A stretch of 64,000 bases of DNA, from the NCBI RefSeq assembly GCF_042681825.1, contig NZ_JBHUGH010000012.1, forward strand, positions 212,771-276,770, written 5' to 3'. The notes beneath the pieces are model-generated. The model was not told where the DNA came from. It ran no database searches and saw only the letters and a program-made list of their open reading frames with translations. Origin of the DNA: Halodurantibacterium flavum (GTDB taxonomy: Bacteria; Pseudomonadota; Alphaproteobacteria; Rhodobacterales; Rhodobacteraceae). Shown here in pieces: positions 7,626 to 16,757 of this stretch. A program made the translations under genes and the position numbers. Numbering within the stretch: the first letter of the stretch is position 1; each line of letters starts with the position of its first letter.

Positions 7626-8888
7626 TCAGGCCGCGACCTCCCGCGCCGGGACAAGCAGGCCGTCGCTGACCGCCGAAAGGGCCAGCGCCGCCGCACCATG
7701 CGCCCAGAGAAGATCGCCCCAGGCGTGGATGCGGATCGGCGGCGGCGGGCGGCCCGAGCTGAGCGCGAGCGCCTCCATCTCGGCCAGCGTGTCGGCAGCG
7801 TATAGGTAATCGTATCGCATCCGGTCGCCCGAAAGAAAGATCAGCGCCGGATCGAACAGGTTCACCACATTCGCAAGACCCACCGCGAGGTAGCGCCCCG
7901 CCCGCCGGAAGATCGAGCGTGCCGCCTGATTGCCGGCCTTGGCGTGGTCATAAAGGCTCTCCAGCACGACCGGCACGGGTTGCCCGTCCTTGTGCACCCA
8001 GTTGAGCGCGGTCGTCGCCTCTCGTACAAGGGCGTAGTCGGCCACATAAGCCTCAAGGCAGCCACGCTGTCCGCAGCGGCAAAGGGCACCGTCAAGCTGG
8101 ACCTTGGTGTGGCCGAGCTCAAGGCCGAGCCCCTGACCCCCGCGATAGATGCGGTGGTTGATTACCAGGCCCATTCCCACGCCATGCTCGATCGTCACCA
8201 CGGCGAAATCCGAAAGGTTGCGCCCGGCCCCGAACCAGAGCTCGGCCAGCGTCACGAGGTTTGCGTCATTGTCCACATGGACCGGCAGGCCCAGCCGCGC
8301 CGAGGCGAGCCGGGCGAGGTCGGTGTTCCGGTCGCGCATCACGGGCGACCAGAGAACCGTGCCGCTGGCGCTGTCCACGAACCCCGGCACGCCAAGCCCC
8401 ACCGCAGACAGATCCTGACGCGACACGCCCGCCTTGGCGCAGACGCGGTCCAGCAGATGCGCGGCGGCCAGCAGGATTTCCTGCAGATCAAGGAGCCCCG
8501 GGCGCCGGGGAATGATGTCGTCGGCGACAAGGTTTCCGGCGAAATCCACGATCACGGCCGTATGTTCGCGATCCGAAAGCTTCATGCCCGCAACCAGATG
8601 CGCCGCGGGGTTGACCCCCAGCAGAACCGCGGGCCGGCCCCGGCCGCCGTCGCCATCCCTGATCCCCGAGACCTCGTGGATCAGGCCCCGTTCGATCAGT
8701 TCCGAAGTGATGGTCGTGACAGAGGCGGGGCTGACCCCCAACTCCTTGGCCACCTGAACGCGCGCGATCTGGCCTGCGGCGCGCACCCGGTCGAACACCT
8801 GCTGCCGCAGGGGGCGCTGCGTTTCGGCCAATGGCGGGATCAGCGGGCCACAGCCCGCCTTCCCGGGCGCGTCATCGCGACCGTACAT
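7626..8888 (-). CDS. ROK-family transcriptional repressor, probably of the xylose operon
   Basis: A 420-residue protein with an N-terminal winged helix (QVFDRVRAAGQIARVQVAKELGVSPASVTTITSELIERGLI) fused to a ROK sugar-kinase-like domain. The ROK part shows GLGVPGF, the EHGVGMGLV nucleotide motif, and zinc-site residues in LGHTKVQ plus CRCGQRGCLEAYV. The architecture matches XylR/NagC-type repressors. The start at 8888 follows GGGGGGTGAATTA; longer in-frame starts at 8933 and 8951 lack such a site. It diverges from xylF, with a palindrome between them, so it most likely represses the xyl genes and responds to xylose. The repressor role is inferred from position. Confidence 0.85.
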   Translation of the reverse strand: MYGRDDAPGKAGCGPLIPPLAETQRPLRQQVFDRVRAAGQIARVQVAKELGVSPASVTTITSELIERGLIHEVSGIRDGDGGRGRPAVLLGVNPAAHLVAGMKLSDREHTAVIVDFAGNLVADDIIPRRPGLLDLQEILLAAAHLLDRVCAKAGVSRQDLSAVGLGVPGFVDSASGTVLWSPVMRDRNTDLARLASARLGLPVHVDNDANLVTLAELWFGAGRNLSDFAVVTIEHGVGMGLVINHRIYRGGQGLGLELGHTKVQLDGALCRCGQRGCLEAYVADYALVREATTALNWVHKDGQPVPVVLESLYDHAKAGNQAARSIFRRAGRYLAVGLANVVNLFDPALIFLSGDRMRYDYLYAADTLAEMEALALSSGRPPPPIRIHAWGDLLWAHGAAALALSAVSDGLLVPAREVAA

Positions 8889-8983
8889 TAATTCACCCCC
8901 CAAATCAAAACCTGTGAAGTGCCGGCCGGTCATGGCTGCCTTTGCCGCCATAAGACGCCGCCGGGCGCCTCATCCTCCATCAC

Positions 8984-9015
8984 TGTCAAAATTGCGCAGC
9001 ATTTATATTTTGACA
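8984..9015. promoter_or_regulatory. Palindromic operator candidate in the xylR-xylF intergenic region
   Basis: TGTCAAAAT (8984-8992) and its exact complement ATTTTGACA (9007-9015) are separated by 14 bp. The right arm contains TTGACA (9010-9015), a consensus -35 hexamer facing xylF, with CATCTT 17 bp downstream as a weak -10. A repressor bound here would block the promoter. The site sits midway between the divergent ROK regulator and xylF, which makes that regulator the obvious ligand. Confidence 0.65.
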
Positions 9016-9080
9016 ACTAAAATTATTAACGCCATCTTCACAGAGTTTCGGCGAATCCGCCAAACCGTAGGGAGGTCTAC

Positions 9081-10106
9081 ATGCACAAGACAGTTCTGGC
9101 CGCCGTGCTTGCCACGGTGGGCTTTTCCGCAGCAGCATATGCGCAGGATATCACGGTCGGCGTAAGCTGGTCGAACTTTCAGGAAGAGCGGTGGAAAACC
9201 GACGAAGCGGCCATCGTTGCCGCGCTGGAGGCTGCGGGCGCACGCTATGTTTCCACCGACGCGCAGTCGTCGTCTTCCAAACAGCTTTCGGATGTCGAAA
9301 GCCTGATCGCACAGGGCGTCAACGCGCTGATCATCCTCGCGCAGGACAGCCAGGCCATCGGGCCGGCCGTGCAGGCCGCGGCCGACGAAGGCATCCCGGT
9401 CGTGGGCTATGACCGTCTGATCGAGGATCCGCGCGCCTTTTACCTGACCTTCGACAACGTCGAGGTCGGCCGGATGCAGGCGCGTGCCGTTCTCGAACAG
9501 GCGCCCGAAGGCAACTATGTGATGATCAAGGGCTCGCCCACCGACCCGAACGCGGATTTCCTGCGCGGCGGCCAGCAGGAAGTGCTGCAAGAGGCGATCG
9601 ACGCCGGCCAGATCACCATCGTCGGCGAAGCCTATACCGACGCCTGGCTTCCGGCCAACGCGCAGCGCAACATGGAACAGATCCTGACCGCACAGGACAA
9701 CAACGTTGACGCGGTCGTGGCCTCGAACGACGGCACGGCTGGCGGCGTGGTCGCGGCCCTGACGGCACAGGGGATGCAGGGCATCCCTGTTTCCGGACAG
9801 GATGGCGACCATGCGGCGCTGAACCGGATCGCGCTGGGCACCCAGACCGTTTCGGTGTGGAAAGACGCACGTGAACTGGGTCGCAACGCGGCCGAGATCG
9901 CGGTGGCCATGGCGAACGGCACGGAAATGGCCGATGTCGAAGGCGCACAGACCTGGACCTCGCCCTCGGGGACGGAACTGACGGCGCTCTTCCTGTCGCC
10001 GATCCCGATCACCGCTGACAACCTCAGCACCGTCGTCGACGCGGGCTGGATCACGCAAGAGGCGCTCTGCCAGGGCGTCTCCGCCGGCCCGGCCCCCTGC
10101 AACTGA
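9081..10106 (+). CDS. xylF: D-xylose ABC transporter substrate-binding protein XylF
   Basis: The 341-residue precursor has a signal peptide ending AYAQD (cleavage near residue 21). The mature part is a type I periplasmic binding protein: ITVGVSWSNFQEERWKTDE near the N-terminus is typical of XylF, followed by a DAQSSSSKQLSDVESLI helix. Later come the sugar-contact segments VVASNDGTAGGVV and VSGQDGDHAALNRIA. The start ATG at 9081 follows GTAGGGAGG. It leads the operon xylF-xylH-xylG-xylB-xylA, so xylose is the expected ligand. A strong hairpin follows the gene and probably raises its expression relative to the membrane genes. Confidence 0.93.
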   Translation: MHKTVLAAVLATVGFSAAAYAQDITVGVSWSNFQEERWKTDEAAIVAALEAAGARYVSTDAQSSSSKQLSDVESLIAQGVNALIILAQDSQAIGPAVQAAADEGIPVVGYDRLIEDPRAFYLTFDNVEVGRMQARAVLEQAPEGNYVMIKGSPTDPNADFLRGGQQEVLQEAIDAGQITIVGEAYTDAWLPANAQRNMEQILTAQDNNVDAVVASNDGTAGGVVAALTAQGMQGIPVSGQDGDHAALNRIALGTQTVSVWKDARELGRNAAEIAVAMANGTEMADVEGAQTWTSPSGTELTALFLSPIPITADNLSTVVDAGWITQEALCQGVSAGPAPCN

Positions 10107-10114
10107 CACCAAGC

Positions 10115-10145
10115 GGCGCCCCTTTCACGGGGCGCCCCCTTTTCG
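10115..10145 (+). terminator. Intercistronic hairpin after xylF
   Basis: An 8-bp perfect stem, GGCGCCCC (10115-10122) with GGGGCGCC (10129-10136), a 6-nt loop and a following C/T run. It lies inside the operon, between the binding-protein gene and the permease gene. It may act as a partial terminator or as a 3-prime block to RNA decay, giving more XylF than XylH/XylG. Confidence 0.7.
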
Positions 10146-10182
10146 GCCGCTTCATGCGGCTGCTCTGCCACAGGATAAGCCC

Positions 10183-11472
10183 ATGACTGACGCGGCCCAT
10201 GTCCCCGTCCAACGACGGAGCCTGATCGACACGCTGGAAATCGACACCCGCCTTCTGGGGATGATCGGTGCCTTCATCGTGCTCTGCATCGGCTTTCACC
10301 TGATCACGGACGGGCGCTTTCTGACCCCGAGAAACATCTTCAACCTGACGATCCAGACGGTGTCCGTCGCGATCATGGCGACCGGCATGGTGTTCGTCAT
10401 CGTCACACGCCACATCGACCTGTCGGTCGGCGCATTGCTTGCGACTTGTTCGGCCATCATGGCGATGACGCAGACGGTGTTTCTGCCGCAGGTGATGGGG
10501 ATCGGGCTCAACACGGGCATGAACGCCCCCCTGGCGATCGCGGTCGGCCTGGTCGCGGGCACCGCCATCGGCGCCTTTCACGGCTGGCTGGTGGGCTATC
10601 TGACGATTCCGGCCTTCATCGTGACGCTGGGCGGGCTTCTGGTCTGGCGCAACGTGGCCTGGTATCTGACCAGCGGCCAGACCATCGGTCCGCTCGACAG
10701 CACCTTCATGCTCTTTGGCGGTGCGAACGGCACGATCGGCGAGACCGCCTCATGGGTCGTCGGCGTGCTCGCCGTTATCGCCGCGCTCTATGCCCAATGG
10801 ATGGCGCGCCGCGGCAAGATGAGTCATGGATTCGTCGTCAAGCCGCTCTGGGCCGAGGCCGCCATGGCCGCCGTCATCGCCGGGGCGATCCTGGGTTTTG
10901 TCGCGACGCTGAACGCCTATGCCGTTCCGGCAGCCCGTCTGCGTCGTATCTTCGAGATGCGCGGCGAGGTCATGCCCGAGGGCTATACCGAAGGTTACGG
11001 CCTGCCGATCTCGGTACTGGTGCTGCTGGCCGTCGCCATCGTCATGACGCTGGTCGCGCGGCGCACCCGTCTGGGCCGCTACATCTTTGCCACCGGCGGC
11101 AACCCCGAGGCGGCAGAGCTTTCGGGGATCAACACCCGTCTTCTGACGGTCAAGGTCTTCGCGATCATGGGGGCGCTTTGCGCGCTGTCCGCGGTCGTCG
11201 CCTCGGCCCGGGCGGCCAACCACGCGAACGATATCGGCACGCTGGACGAATTGCGCGTGATCGCCGCCGCCGTCATCGGGGGCACGGCCCTTTCGGGCGG
11301 GATCGGCACGATCTATGGCGCGATCCTGGGGGCTCTGATCATGCAGTCCCTGCAGTCGGGCATGGCGATGGTGGGCGTTGATGCACCGTTCCAGAACATC
11401 GTCGTCGGATCGGTTCTGGTGCTCGCCGTCTTCATCGACATTGTTTATCGCAAGCGCACGGGAGCGAACTGA
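10183..11472 (+). CDS. xylH: Xylose ABC transporter permease XylH
   Basis: A 429-residue inner-membrane protein of the BPD_transp_2 family with about ten hydrophobic segments. Recognisable pieces are [56 protein letters not shown] and the coupling-region helix following it. It carries the long XylH-type insertion between the two halves (about residues 160-270) that RbsC lacks. Its stop is adjacent to the start of the ATPase gene (1-bp overlap at 11472). It forms the xylose pore with the downstream ATPase. Confidence 0.92.
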   Translation: MTDAAHVPVQRRSLIDTLEIDTRLLGMIGAFIVLCIGFHLITDGRFLTPRNIFNLTIQTVSVAIMATGMVFVIVTRHIDLSVGALLATCSAIMAMTQTVFLPQVMGIGLNTGMNAPLAIAVGLVAGTAIGAFHGWLVGYLTIPAFIVTLGGLLVWRNVAWYLTSGQTIGPLDSTFMLFGGANGTIGETASWVVGVLAVIAALYAQWMARRGKMSHGFVVKPLWAEAAMAAVIAGAILGFVATLNAYAVPAARLRRIFEMRGEVMPEGYTEGYGLPISVLVLLAVAIVMTLVARRTRLGRYIFATGGNPEAAELSGINTRLLTVKVFAIMGALCALSAVVASARAANHANDIGTLDELRVIAAAVIGGTALSGGIGTIYGAILGALIMQSLQSGMAMVGVDAPFQNIVVGSVLVLAVFIDIVYRKRTGAN

Positions 11473-12218
11473 TGACACCTCTTGTCGAAATGCGCGACAT
11501 CTCCATCGCCTTTGGCGGTATCAAGGCGGTGGATCATGTGTCGGTCGATCTCTATCCCGGCGAAGTCGTGGGCCTGCTGGGCCATAACGGCGCCGGCAAG
11601 TCCACGTTGATCAAGATCCTGTCGGGGGCCTATCAGGCCGATAGCGGCGAGATCCTGATCAATGGCGAAAAGGCCGATATCCGCAACCCGCGGGATGCCC
11701 GCAGCTACAATATCGAAACGATCTACCAGACGCTGGCGCTGGCAGACAATCTCGACGCGGCCTCGAACCTCTTTCTGGGCCGGGAACTGACGACGCCCCT
11801 GGGTTTCGTGGACGATTCCCGGATGGAGGCCGAGACGCGCAAGATCCTTGGCCGGCTCAACCCGAACTTCCGCAAATTCGCGGTGCCGGTGAAGGCGCTG
11901 TCGGGTGGGCAGCGGCAATCGGTGGCCATCGCGCGCGCGGTCTATTTCAATGCCCGCATCCTGATCATGGACGAGCCGACGGCCGCGCTCGGCCCGCAGG
12001 AAACCAAGATGGTGGGCGAACTGATCGACGAGCTGAAGCGTCAGGGTCTCGGGATCTTCCTGATCAGCCACGACATTCACGACGTGATGCATCTTTGCGA
12101 CCGCGTGACGGTGATGAAGAACGGCAAGCTGGTCGGAACGGAACGGGTCGAGGATGTGACCGAGGATGATATCCTCGGCATGATCATCCTGGGCAAGAAC
12201 CCTGCAAAGGCCGCATGA
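11472..12218 (+). CDS. Xylose/sugar ABC transporter ATP-binding protein, single cassette
   Basis: A 248-residue ATPase with Walker A GHNGAGKS (37-44), signature LSGGQRQ, Walker B ILIMDEP and switch LISHDI. It has only one nucleotide-binding domain, whereas E. coli XylG and most CUT2 sugar ATPases are about 500 residues with two fused domains. This resembles the single-domain FrcA-type ATPases known for alphaproteobacterial CUT2 systems, which would act as a homodimer. It overlaps xylB by 4 bp (ATGA at 12215). It fills the role of XylG in this operon. Confidence 0.88.
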   Translation: MTPLVEMRDISIAFGGIKAVDHVSVDLYPGEVVGLLGHNGAGKSTLIKILSGAYQADSGEILINGEKADIRNPRDARSYNIETIYQTLALADNLDAASNLFLGRELTTPLGFVDDSRMEAETRKILGRLNPNFRKFAVPVKALSGGQRQSVAIARAVYFNARILIMDEPTAALGPQETKMVGELIDELKRQGLGIFLISHDIHDVMHLCDRVTVMKNGKLVGTERVEDVTEDDILGMIILGKNPAKAA

Positions 12219-13654
12219 TGTTCATCGGACTTGATCTGGGCACCTCCGGGCTCAAGGGGGTTCTGATTGACGCATCGCAGACGGTGGTGGCCGAGGCGAC
12301 CGCGCCCCTGACTGTCAGCCGCCCGGCCGATGGCTGGTCGGAACAAAGCCCCGCCGACTGGATCGCCGCTGCCGAAGCCGTGTTCGACGCGCTTGCCCCA
12401 AAGGGGCTGTCGGCGGTGCAGGGCATCGGCCTTTCGGGCCAGATGCATGGGGCGACCCTGCTGGATGCGGCGGATGAGGTCTTGCGGCCCTGCATCCTCT
12501 GGAACGACACGCGCGCCCATGCAGAGGCCGCGGCGATGGACGGCAATCCGATGTTCCGCCGGATCACCGGCAACATCGTTTTCCCCGGCTTTACCGCGCC
12601 CAAGCTGCTTTGGGTCCAGAAGAATGAACCTCAGCTCTTTGACCGGGTGGCCAAGGTTCTTCTGCCCAAGGATTTTCTGCGGCTCTGGCTGACCGGGGAA
12701 CATGTCGCGGAAATGTCCGATGCCGCGGGCACAAGCTGGCTTGCCACGGCGGACCGCGACTGGTCGCCGGACCTGCTGGAGGCGACGGGCCTTTCGACGG
12801 GCCACATGCCGCGCCTTGTCGAAGGGTCCGAGGTTTCGGGGCAGTTGCGCGACGCGCTGGCGGATCGCTGGGGTCTGCCAAGGGGCGTCGTCGTTGCGGG
12901 CGGGGGCGGGGACAATGCCGCCTCGGCCATCGGTGCCGGGGTGGTGCGGGCCGGGCAGGCTTTCGTCTCGCTCGGCACCTCGGGTGTGCTCTTTGCGGCC
13001 AATGACGGCTATGCGCCGAATGCGGCGACGGCGGTGCATACGTTCTGTCACGCGCTTCCGGACACATGGCACCAGATGGGTGTGATCCTTGCGGCGACCG
13101 ACGCACTGAACTGGTTTTCCCGGCTCAGCGGTGAAACGCCGGCACAGCTTACGGCGGGGCTCGGCGATCTGCAGGCCCCCGGCAAGGCGCTCTTCCTGCC
13201 CTATCTGGGAGGAGAGCGGACGCCGCTCAACGATGCGGCGATACGGGGCGCGTTCATCGGCCTTGAACATGCAACCGATCGCGCGGCGGCTGCCCGGGCG
13301 GTGCTGGAGGGCGTGGCATTCGCCCTGCGCGACTGCCGCGATGCGCTGGCCGCGACCGGCACCACGATCGAGACCCTGCTGGCGGTCGGCGGCGGCAGCC
13401 GTTCCGAATACTGGCTGAAGGTCATCGCGACCGCGCTCGGCACACCCGTTTCGCTGCCGGTGGCGGGCGATTTCGGTGGCGCCTTTGGCGCGGCGCGCCT
13501 TGCGATGATGGCCGCGACCGGCGCCGGGACGGAGATCGCCACCCCGCCCGAGGCCGCACGGGTAATCGAGCCCGATCAGACACTTACCGAGGCTTTCGAT
13601 GCCGCGCATGACCGCTACCGTGCCGCGCAATCTGCAATCAAGGGACTGACATGA
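12215..13654 (+). CDS. xylB: Xylulokinase XylB
   Basis: A 479-residue FGGY-family kinase, normal for xylulokinase. The N-terminal phosphate-binding loop is [15 protein letters not shown] and the substrate region is [12 protein letters not shown]. The catalytic-Asp segment [14 protein letters not shown], a [15 protein letters not shown] block and the C-terminal ATP-site segment [19 protein letters not shown] follow. It phosphorylates D-xylulose to xylulose 5-phosphate, the second step after XylA, feeding the pentose phosphate pathway. It overlaps its neighbours by 4 bp on both sides. Confidence 0.94.
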   Translation: MMFIGLDLGTSGLKGVLIDASQTVVAEATAPLTVSRPADGWSEQSPADWIAAAEAVFDALAPKGLSAVQGIGLSGQMHGATLLDAADEVLRPCILWNDTRAHAEAAAMDGNPMFRRITGNIVFPGFTAPKLLWVQKNEPQLFDRVAKVLLPKDFLRLWLTGEHVAEMSDAAGTSWLATADRDWSPDLLEATGLSTGHMPRLVEGSEVSGQLRDALADRWGLPRGVVVAGGGGDNAASAIGAGVVRAGQAFVSLGTSGVLFAANDGYAPNAATAVHTFCHALPDTWHQMGVILAATDALNWFSRLSGETPAQLTAGLGDLQAPGKALFLPYLGGERTPLNDAAIRGAFIGLEHATDRAAAARAVLEGVAFALRDCRDALAATGTTIETLLAVGGGSRSEYWLKVIATALGTPVSLPVAGDFGGAFGAARLAMMAATGAGTEIATPPEAARVIEPDQTLTEAFDAAHDRYRAAQSAIKGLT

Positions 13655-14955
13655 CCGACTTCTTCAAGGATATTCCCGCCCTCCGTTATGAAGGCGCCGA
13701 CAGCGCGAACGACTTTGCGTTCCGGCACTACAACCCGGACGAAGTGGTGATGGGCAAGCGGCTGGAGGATCACCTGCGCTTTGCGGTGGCCTATTGGCAC
13801 AGCTTTGCCTGGCCGGGGACGGACCCGTTCGGCGGCCAGACCTTTGACCGCCCCTGGTTCGGGGATGCGATCGATCTGGCCAAGCTGAAGGCCGATGTCG
13901 CCTTCGAGATGTTCGAGATCCTGAACGCGCCCTATTTCTGTTTCCACGACGCGGATATCCGCCCCGAAGGTGCGGATTTCGCCGAGAACACGCGCAACCT
14001 GGAAATCATCGTCGACTACCTTGGCGAAAAGATGCAAGTCTCGCGGACGAAACTGCTTTGGGGCACGGCGAACCTCTTTTCGCACCGGCGCTACATGGCG
14101 GGCGCGGCCACGAACCCCGATCCGGATGTCTTTGCCTTCGGTGCGGCGACGGTCAAGACCTGCATGGACGCCACGCTCAAGCTGGGCGGCGAGAACTATG
14201 TGCTTTGGGGCGGGCGCGAGGGGTATGAGACCCTGATCAACACCGATCTGGGGCGCGAAGCCGACCAGATGGCGCGTTTCCTGTCGATGGTGATCGACTA
14301 CAAGCACAAGATCGGCTTCAAGGGCGCGATCCTGATCGAGCCAAAGCCGCAGGAGCCGTCGAAGCACCAGTATGACTATGACGTGGCGACGGTCTACGGT
14401 TTCCTGCGCCGCTACGGGCTTGAGAACGAGGTGAAGGTCAATATCGAGCAGGGCCACGCCATCCTTGCCGGCCATTCCTTCGAGCATGAGATCGCGACCG
14501 CTGCGAGCCTCGGCATCTTTGGGTCGATCGACATGAACCGGAACGACTACCAGTCCGGGTGGGATACCGACCAGTTCCCGAACAACGTCCCCGAAGTTGC
14601 GCTGGCCTATTACGAGATCCTCAAGGCCGGCGGGTTCACCACGGGCGGCACCAACTTCGACGCGAAGATCCGGCGCCAGTCGATCGAGCCTGCGGACCTG
14701 ATCCTTGCCCATGCGGGCGCGATGGACATCTGCGCGCGGGGGCTCAAGGCTGCGGCGGCGATGCTGGAAGACGGCACGCTGGAGGCCAAGCGCCGCGAAC
14801 GCTATGCCGGTTGGGACGCCCCTGCCGCCAAGGCGATGCTGACCGACGCCACGCTTGAAAGCATCACCGAGCGGGTCCTGTCCGAGGGCATCAACCCGAC
14901 GCCCCGGTCCGGGCGGCAAGAGGCGCTCGAAAACCTCATCAACCGCTTCGTGTGA
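13651..14955 (+). CDS. xylA: Xylose isomerase XylA
   Basis: A 434-residue class II xylose isomerase. Catalytic His99 and Asp102 lie in [13 protein letters not shown]. The first metal-site region is [19 protein letters not shown] and the second is [27 protein letters not shown] and the [10 protein letters not shown] tail are typical of the family. It interconverts D-xylose and D-xylulose using divalent metal. It is the last gene of the operon and is followed by a strong terminator at 14975. Together with XylB it completes the isomerase route, so xylose need not go through the oxidative Dahms or Weimberg pathways. Confidence 0.96.
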   Translation: MTDFFKDIPALRYEGADSANDFAFRHYNPDEVVMGKRLEDHLRFAVAYWHSFAWPGTDPFGGQTFDRPWFGDAIDLAKLKADVAFEMFEILNAPYFCFHDADIRPEGADFAENTRNLEIIVDYLGEKMQVSRTKLLWGTANLFSHRRYMAGAATNPDPDVFAFGAATVKTCMDATLKLGGENYVLWGGREGYETLINTDLGREADQMARFLSMVIDYKHKIGFKGAILIEPKPQEPSKHQYDYDVATVYGFLRRYGLENEVKVNIEQGHAILAGHSFEHEIATAASLGIFGSIDMNRNDYQSGWDTDQFPNNVPEVALAYYEILKAGGFTTGGTNFDAKIRRQSIEPADLILAHAGAMDICARGLKAAAAMLEDGTLEAKRRERYAGWDAPAAKAMLTDATLESITERVLSEGINPTPRSGRQEALENLINRFV

Positions 14956-14974
14956 TCCGAACATCTGCGGTTGC

Positions 14975-14998
14975 AAGGGCGCCTTCGGGCGCCCTTTT
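14975..14998 (+). terminator. Rho-independent terminator after xylA
   Basis: Stem AAGGGCGCC (14975-14983) with GGCGCCCTT (14988-14996), a UUCG tetraloop closed by C-G, and a short T run. It ends the xyl operon. Confidence 0.9.
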
Positions 14999-15189
14999 CC
15001 GTTGTGGCGCAGGCTTGTATCGCTATTGCGGGCGGTGCGTAGAAGTTGACGAGGTCAATCACTTGTGCCACCAAATCACCGGGGGCAGGAGGAAAAATCC
15101 GTCAGGGCTGCCCCGGAACCGCTTTGCTGGCGACGATTGGAACGCTATGACAGCAAGTGGGGATCATCATTATCGCAGGGAGGGAAGCG

Positions 15190-16233
15190 ATGCGGAATTC
15201 AAGGATTTTCCGGACGGCAGCAATGGCAACAGTGCTGGCCTTCGCCACCGCGGGCGTTGCCGCCGCGCAGGAATTTGTCTTCAAGATGCACCAGCCGCTG
15301 AGCGCGCAATCGCCCTCTCAGACCCAGATGCTGGAGCCGTGGGCCCGTCAGGTCGAAGAAAACTCGGGCGGGCGCGTCCGGATCGAGATCTATCCGGCGA
15401 TGACGCTGGGCGGCCGGCCGCCGGAACTGATCAACCAGGTGCGCGACGGCGTGGTCGATCTGATCTGGACGGTCAACGGCTATACTCCCGGTCTTTTCCC
15501 GCGGTCCGAGGTGTTCGAGCTTCCGAACGTTTTCGAAGGCGATCTGGCCGCGGCCAACCTCGCCATGCTCGACATGCTGGATGAACTGCGCGAAGATTAT
15601 CGTGGCACCGAAGTCATGTTCCTGCATGTCCATGCCGGCAACGGCATCCAGATCGCCGGGCGCGAGGTCCGCTCGCCCACCGATATGGCCGGGCTCAGCC
15701 TGCGCACGCCGTCCCGCACCGGCGCTTGGGTGATCGAGGCGCTGGGTGCGACGCCGGTCGCGATGCCGGTTCCGGAACTGCCGCAGGCGCTGCAGCGTGG
15801 CACCGTTGCGGGCGCGCTGATCCCGTGGGAAATCATTCCCGCGCTGCAGATCCAGGAGCAGACCGATTACCAGATCGAGGGCGAGAACAACTATCGCTTT
15901 GGCACCACGGTCTTTCAGGTGACGATGAACCAGGCCCGCTGGGACGGCCTGCCCGAGGATATCCAGCAGGCGTTCCGCGATGCCTCCGGTCCCGACTGGT
16001 GGGCAGAGGTCGGGCAGATCTGGCGCAACACCGATGACTTCGGGATCGGCGTCGCAACCGATGCGGGCAACGAGCATATCGTTCTGACGGCCGAGGAAAC
16101 GCAGGCCTTCCGCGACGCGCTCGAGCCGGTCGTCGACCGCTGGGTTGCCGAAGTGTCGGGCCAGGGCATCGACGCCGCAGGTCTCGTCGAGCGTGCGCGC
16201 GAGCGTATCGCCGCACACAGCGCCGGCAACTGA
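15190..16233 (+). CDS. TRAP transporter solute-binding protein (DctP family), system 1
   Basis: The 347-residue precursor has a signal peptide (ATVLAFATAGVAAAQ, cleavage near residue 26). It is a periplasmic DctP-fold receptor. Family landmarks are PSQTQMLEPWARQVEENSGGRVRIEIYPAM near the N-terminus, DGVVDLIWTVNGYTPGLFPRSEVFELPNVF, and GREVRSPTDMAGLSLRTPSR, which contains the conserved arginine that contacts carboxylates. The start is the ATG at 15190 behind GGGAGGGAAG; an upstream in-frame start at 15157 lacks one. The stop overlaps the small permease gene (TGATG), with no hairpin between, unlike the other receptor genes here. The substrate is probably an organic acid, but which one is unknown. 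Confidence 0.88.
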   Translation: MRNSRIFRTAAMATVLAFATAGVAAAQEFVFKMHQPLSAQSPSQTQMLEPWARQVEENSGGRVRIEIYPAMTLGGRPPELINQVRDGVVDLIWTVNGYTPGLFPRSEVFELPNVFEGDLAAANLAMLDMLDELREDYRGTEVMFLHVHAGNGIQIAGREVRSPTDMAGLSLRTPSRTGAWVIEALGATPVAMPVPELPQALQRGTVAGALIPWEIIPALQIQEQTDYQIEGENNYRFGTTVFQVTMNQARWDGLPEDIQQAFRDASGPDWWAEVGQIWRNTDDFGIGVATDAGNEHIVLTAEETQAFRDALEPVVDRWVAEVSGQGIDAAGLVERARERIAAHSAGN

Positions 16234-16757
16234 TGGACGCGCCCGTCGCACAAACCTGTCGCCGCACCGGGATTCCCGGTGCGGTCGAACGTCTGGTCAC
16301 GGCCTGGGCGGTGTTCGGGGGTGTCGTGCTGCTCGCCATCGTCCTGATCAACATCTACGCGGTGGTCACCAGCTTTGCCGGCAGCCGCTTTTCCGGCGAT
16401 TTCGAGCTGACAGAGATGTTTGCCGCCGTCGCTGCCTTCTGCTTTCTGCCCTATACGCAACTGACCGACGCGAATGTAACCGCGGATATCTTCACCTCGC
16501 GGGCCTCGCCGCGCTGGGTCGCGCTCTTCAAGCTGGTGGCGGCCATCGTCGCGCTGCTCTTTGCGCTGCTTCTGCTGTGGCGGATGTATTACGGCATGAT
16601 CGACCAGCGGGATTACCGTTATACCACGACGATCCTGCAGGTGCCGATCTGGTGGGCGTTCGTGCCGATCCTGATCTCGCTTGCGTTGCTTGCGCTGGCA
16701 TCGGCGGTCAACTTCATCGAATACGGGCGCGACGCGCTTCGCGGAGGACGGGCATGA
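16233..16757 (+). CDS. TRAP transporter small permease (DctQ family), system 1
   Basis: A 174-residue membrane protein with four hydrophobic segments (about 30-50, 62-80, 97-117, 140-160). The FAGSRFSGDFELTEMFAAVAAFCFLPYTQ region is the usual DctQ signature. It pairs with the large permease to form the sodium-driven importer. It is coupled to the receptor gene by TGATG and overlaps the large permease gene by 4 bp. Confidence 0.85.
   Translation: MDAPVAQTCRRTGIPGAVERLVTAWAVFGGVVLLAIVLINIYAVVTSFAGSRFSGDFELTEMFAAVAAFCFLPYTQLTDANVTADIFTSRASPRWVALFKLVAAIVALLFALLLLWRMYYGMIDQRDYRYTTTILQVPIWWAFVPILISLALLALASAVNFIEYGRDALRGGRA

Noticed and set aside
16145..16753. Extension of the system 1 large permease to 655 residues
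   Set aside because: It would overlay the receptor end and the small permease. The ATG at 16754 overlaps the small permease stop as expected.
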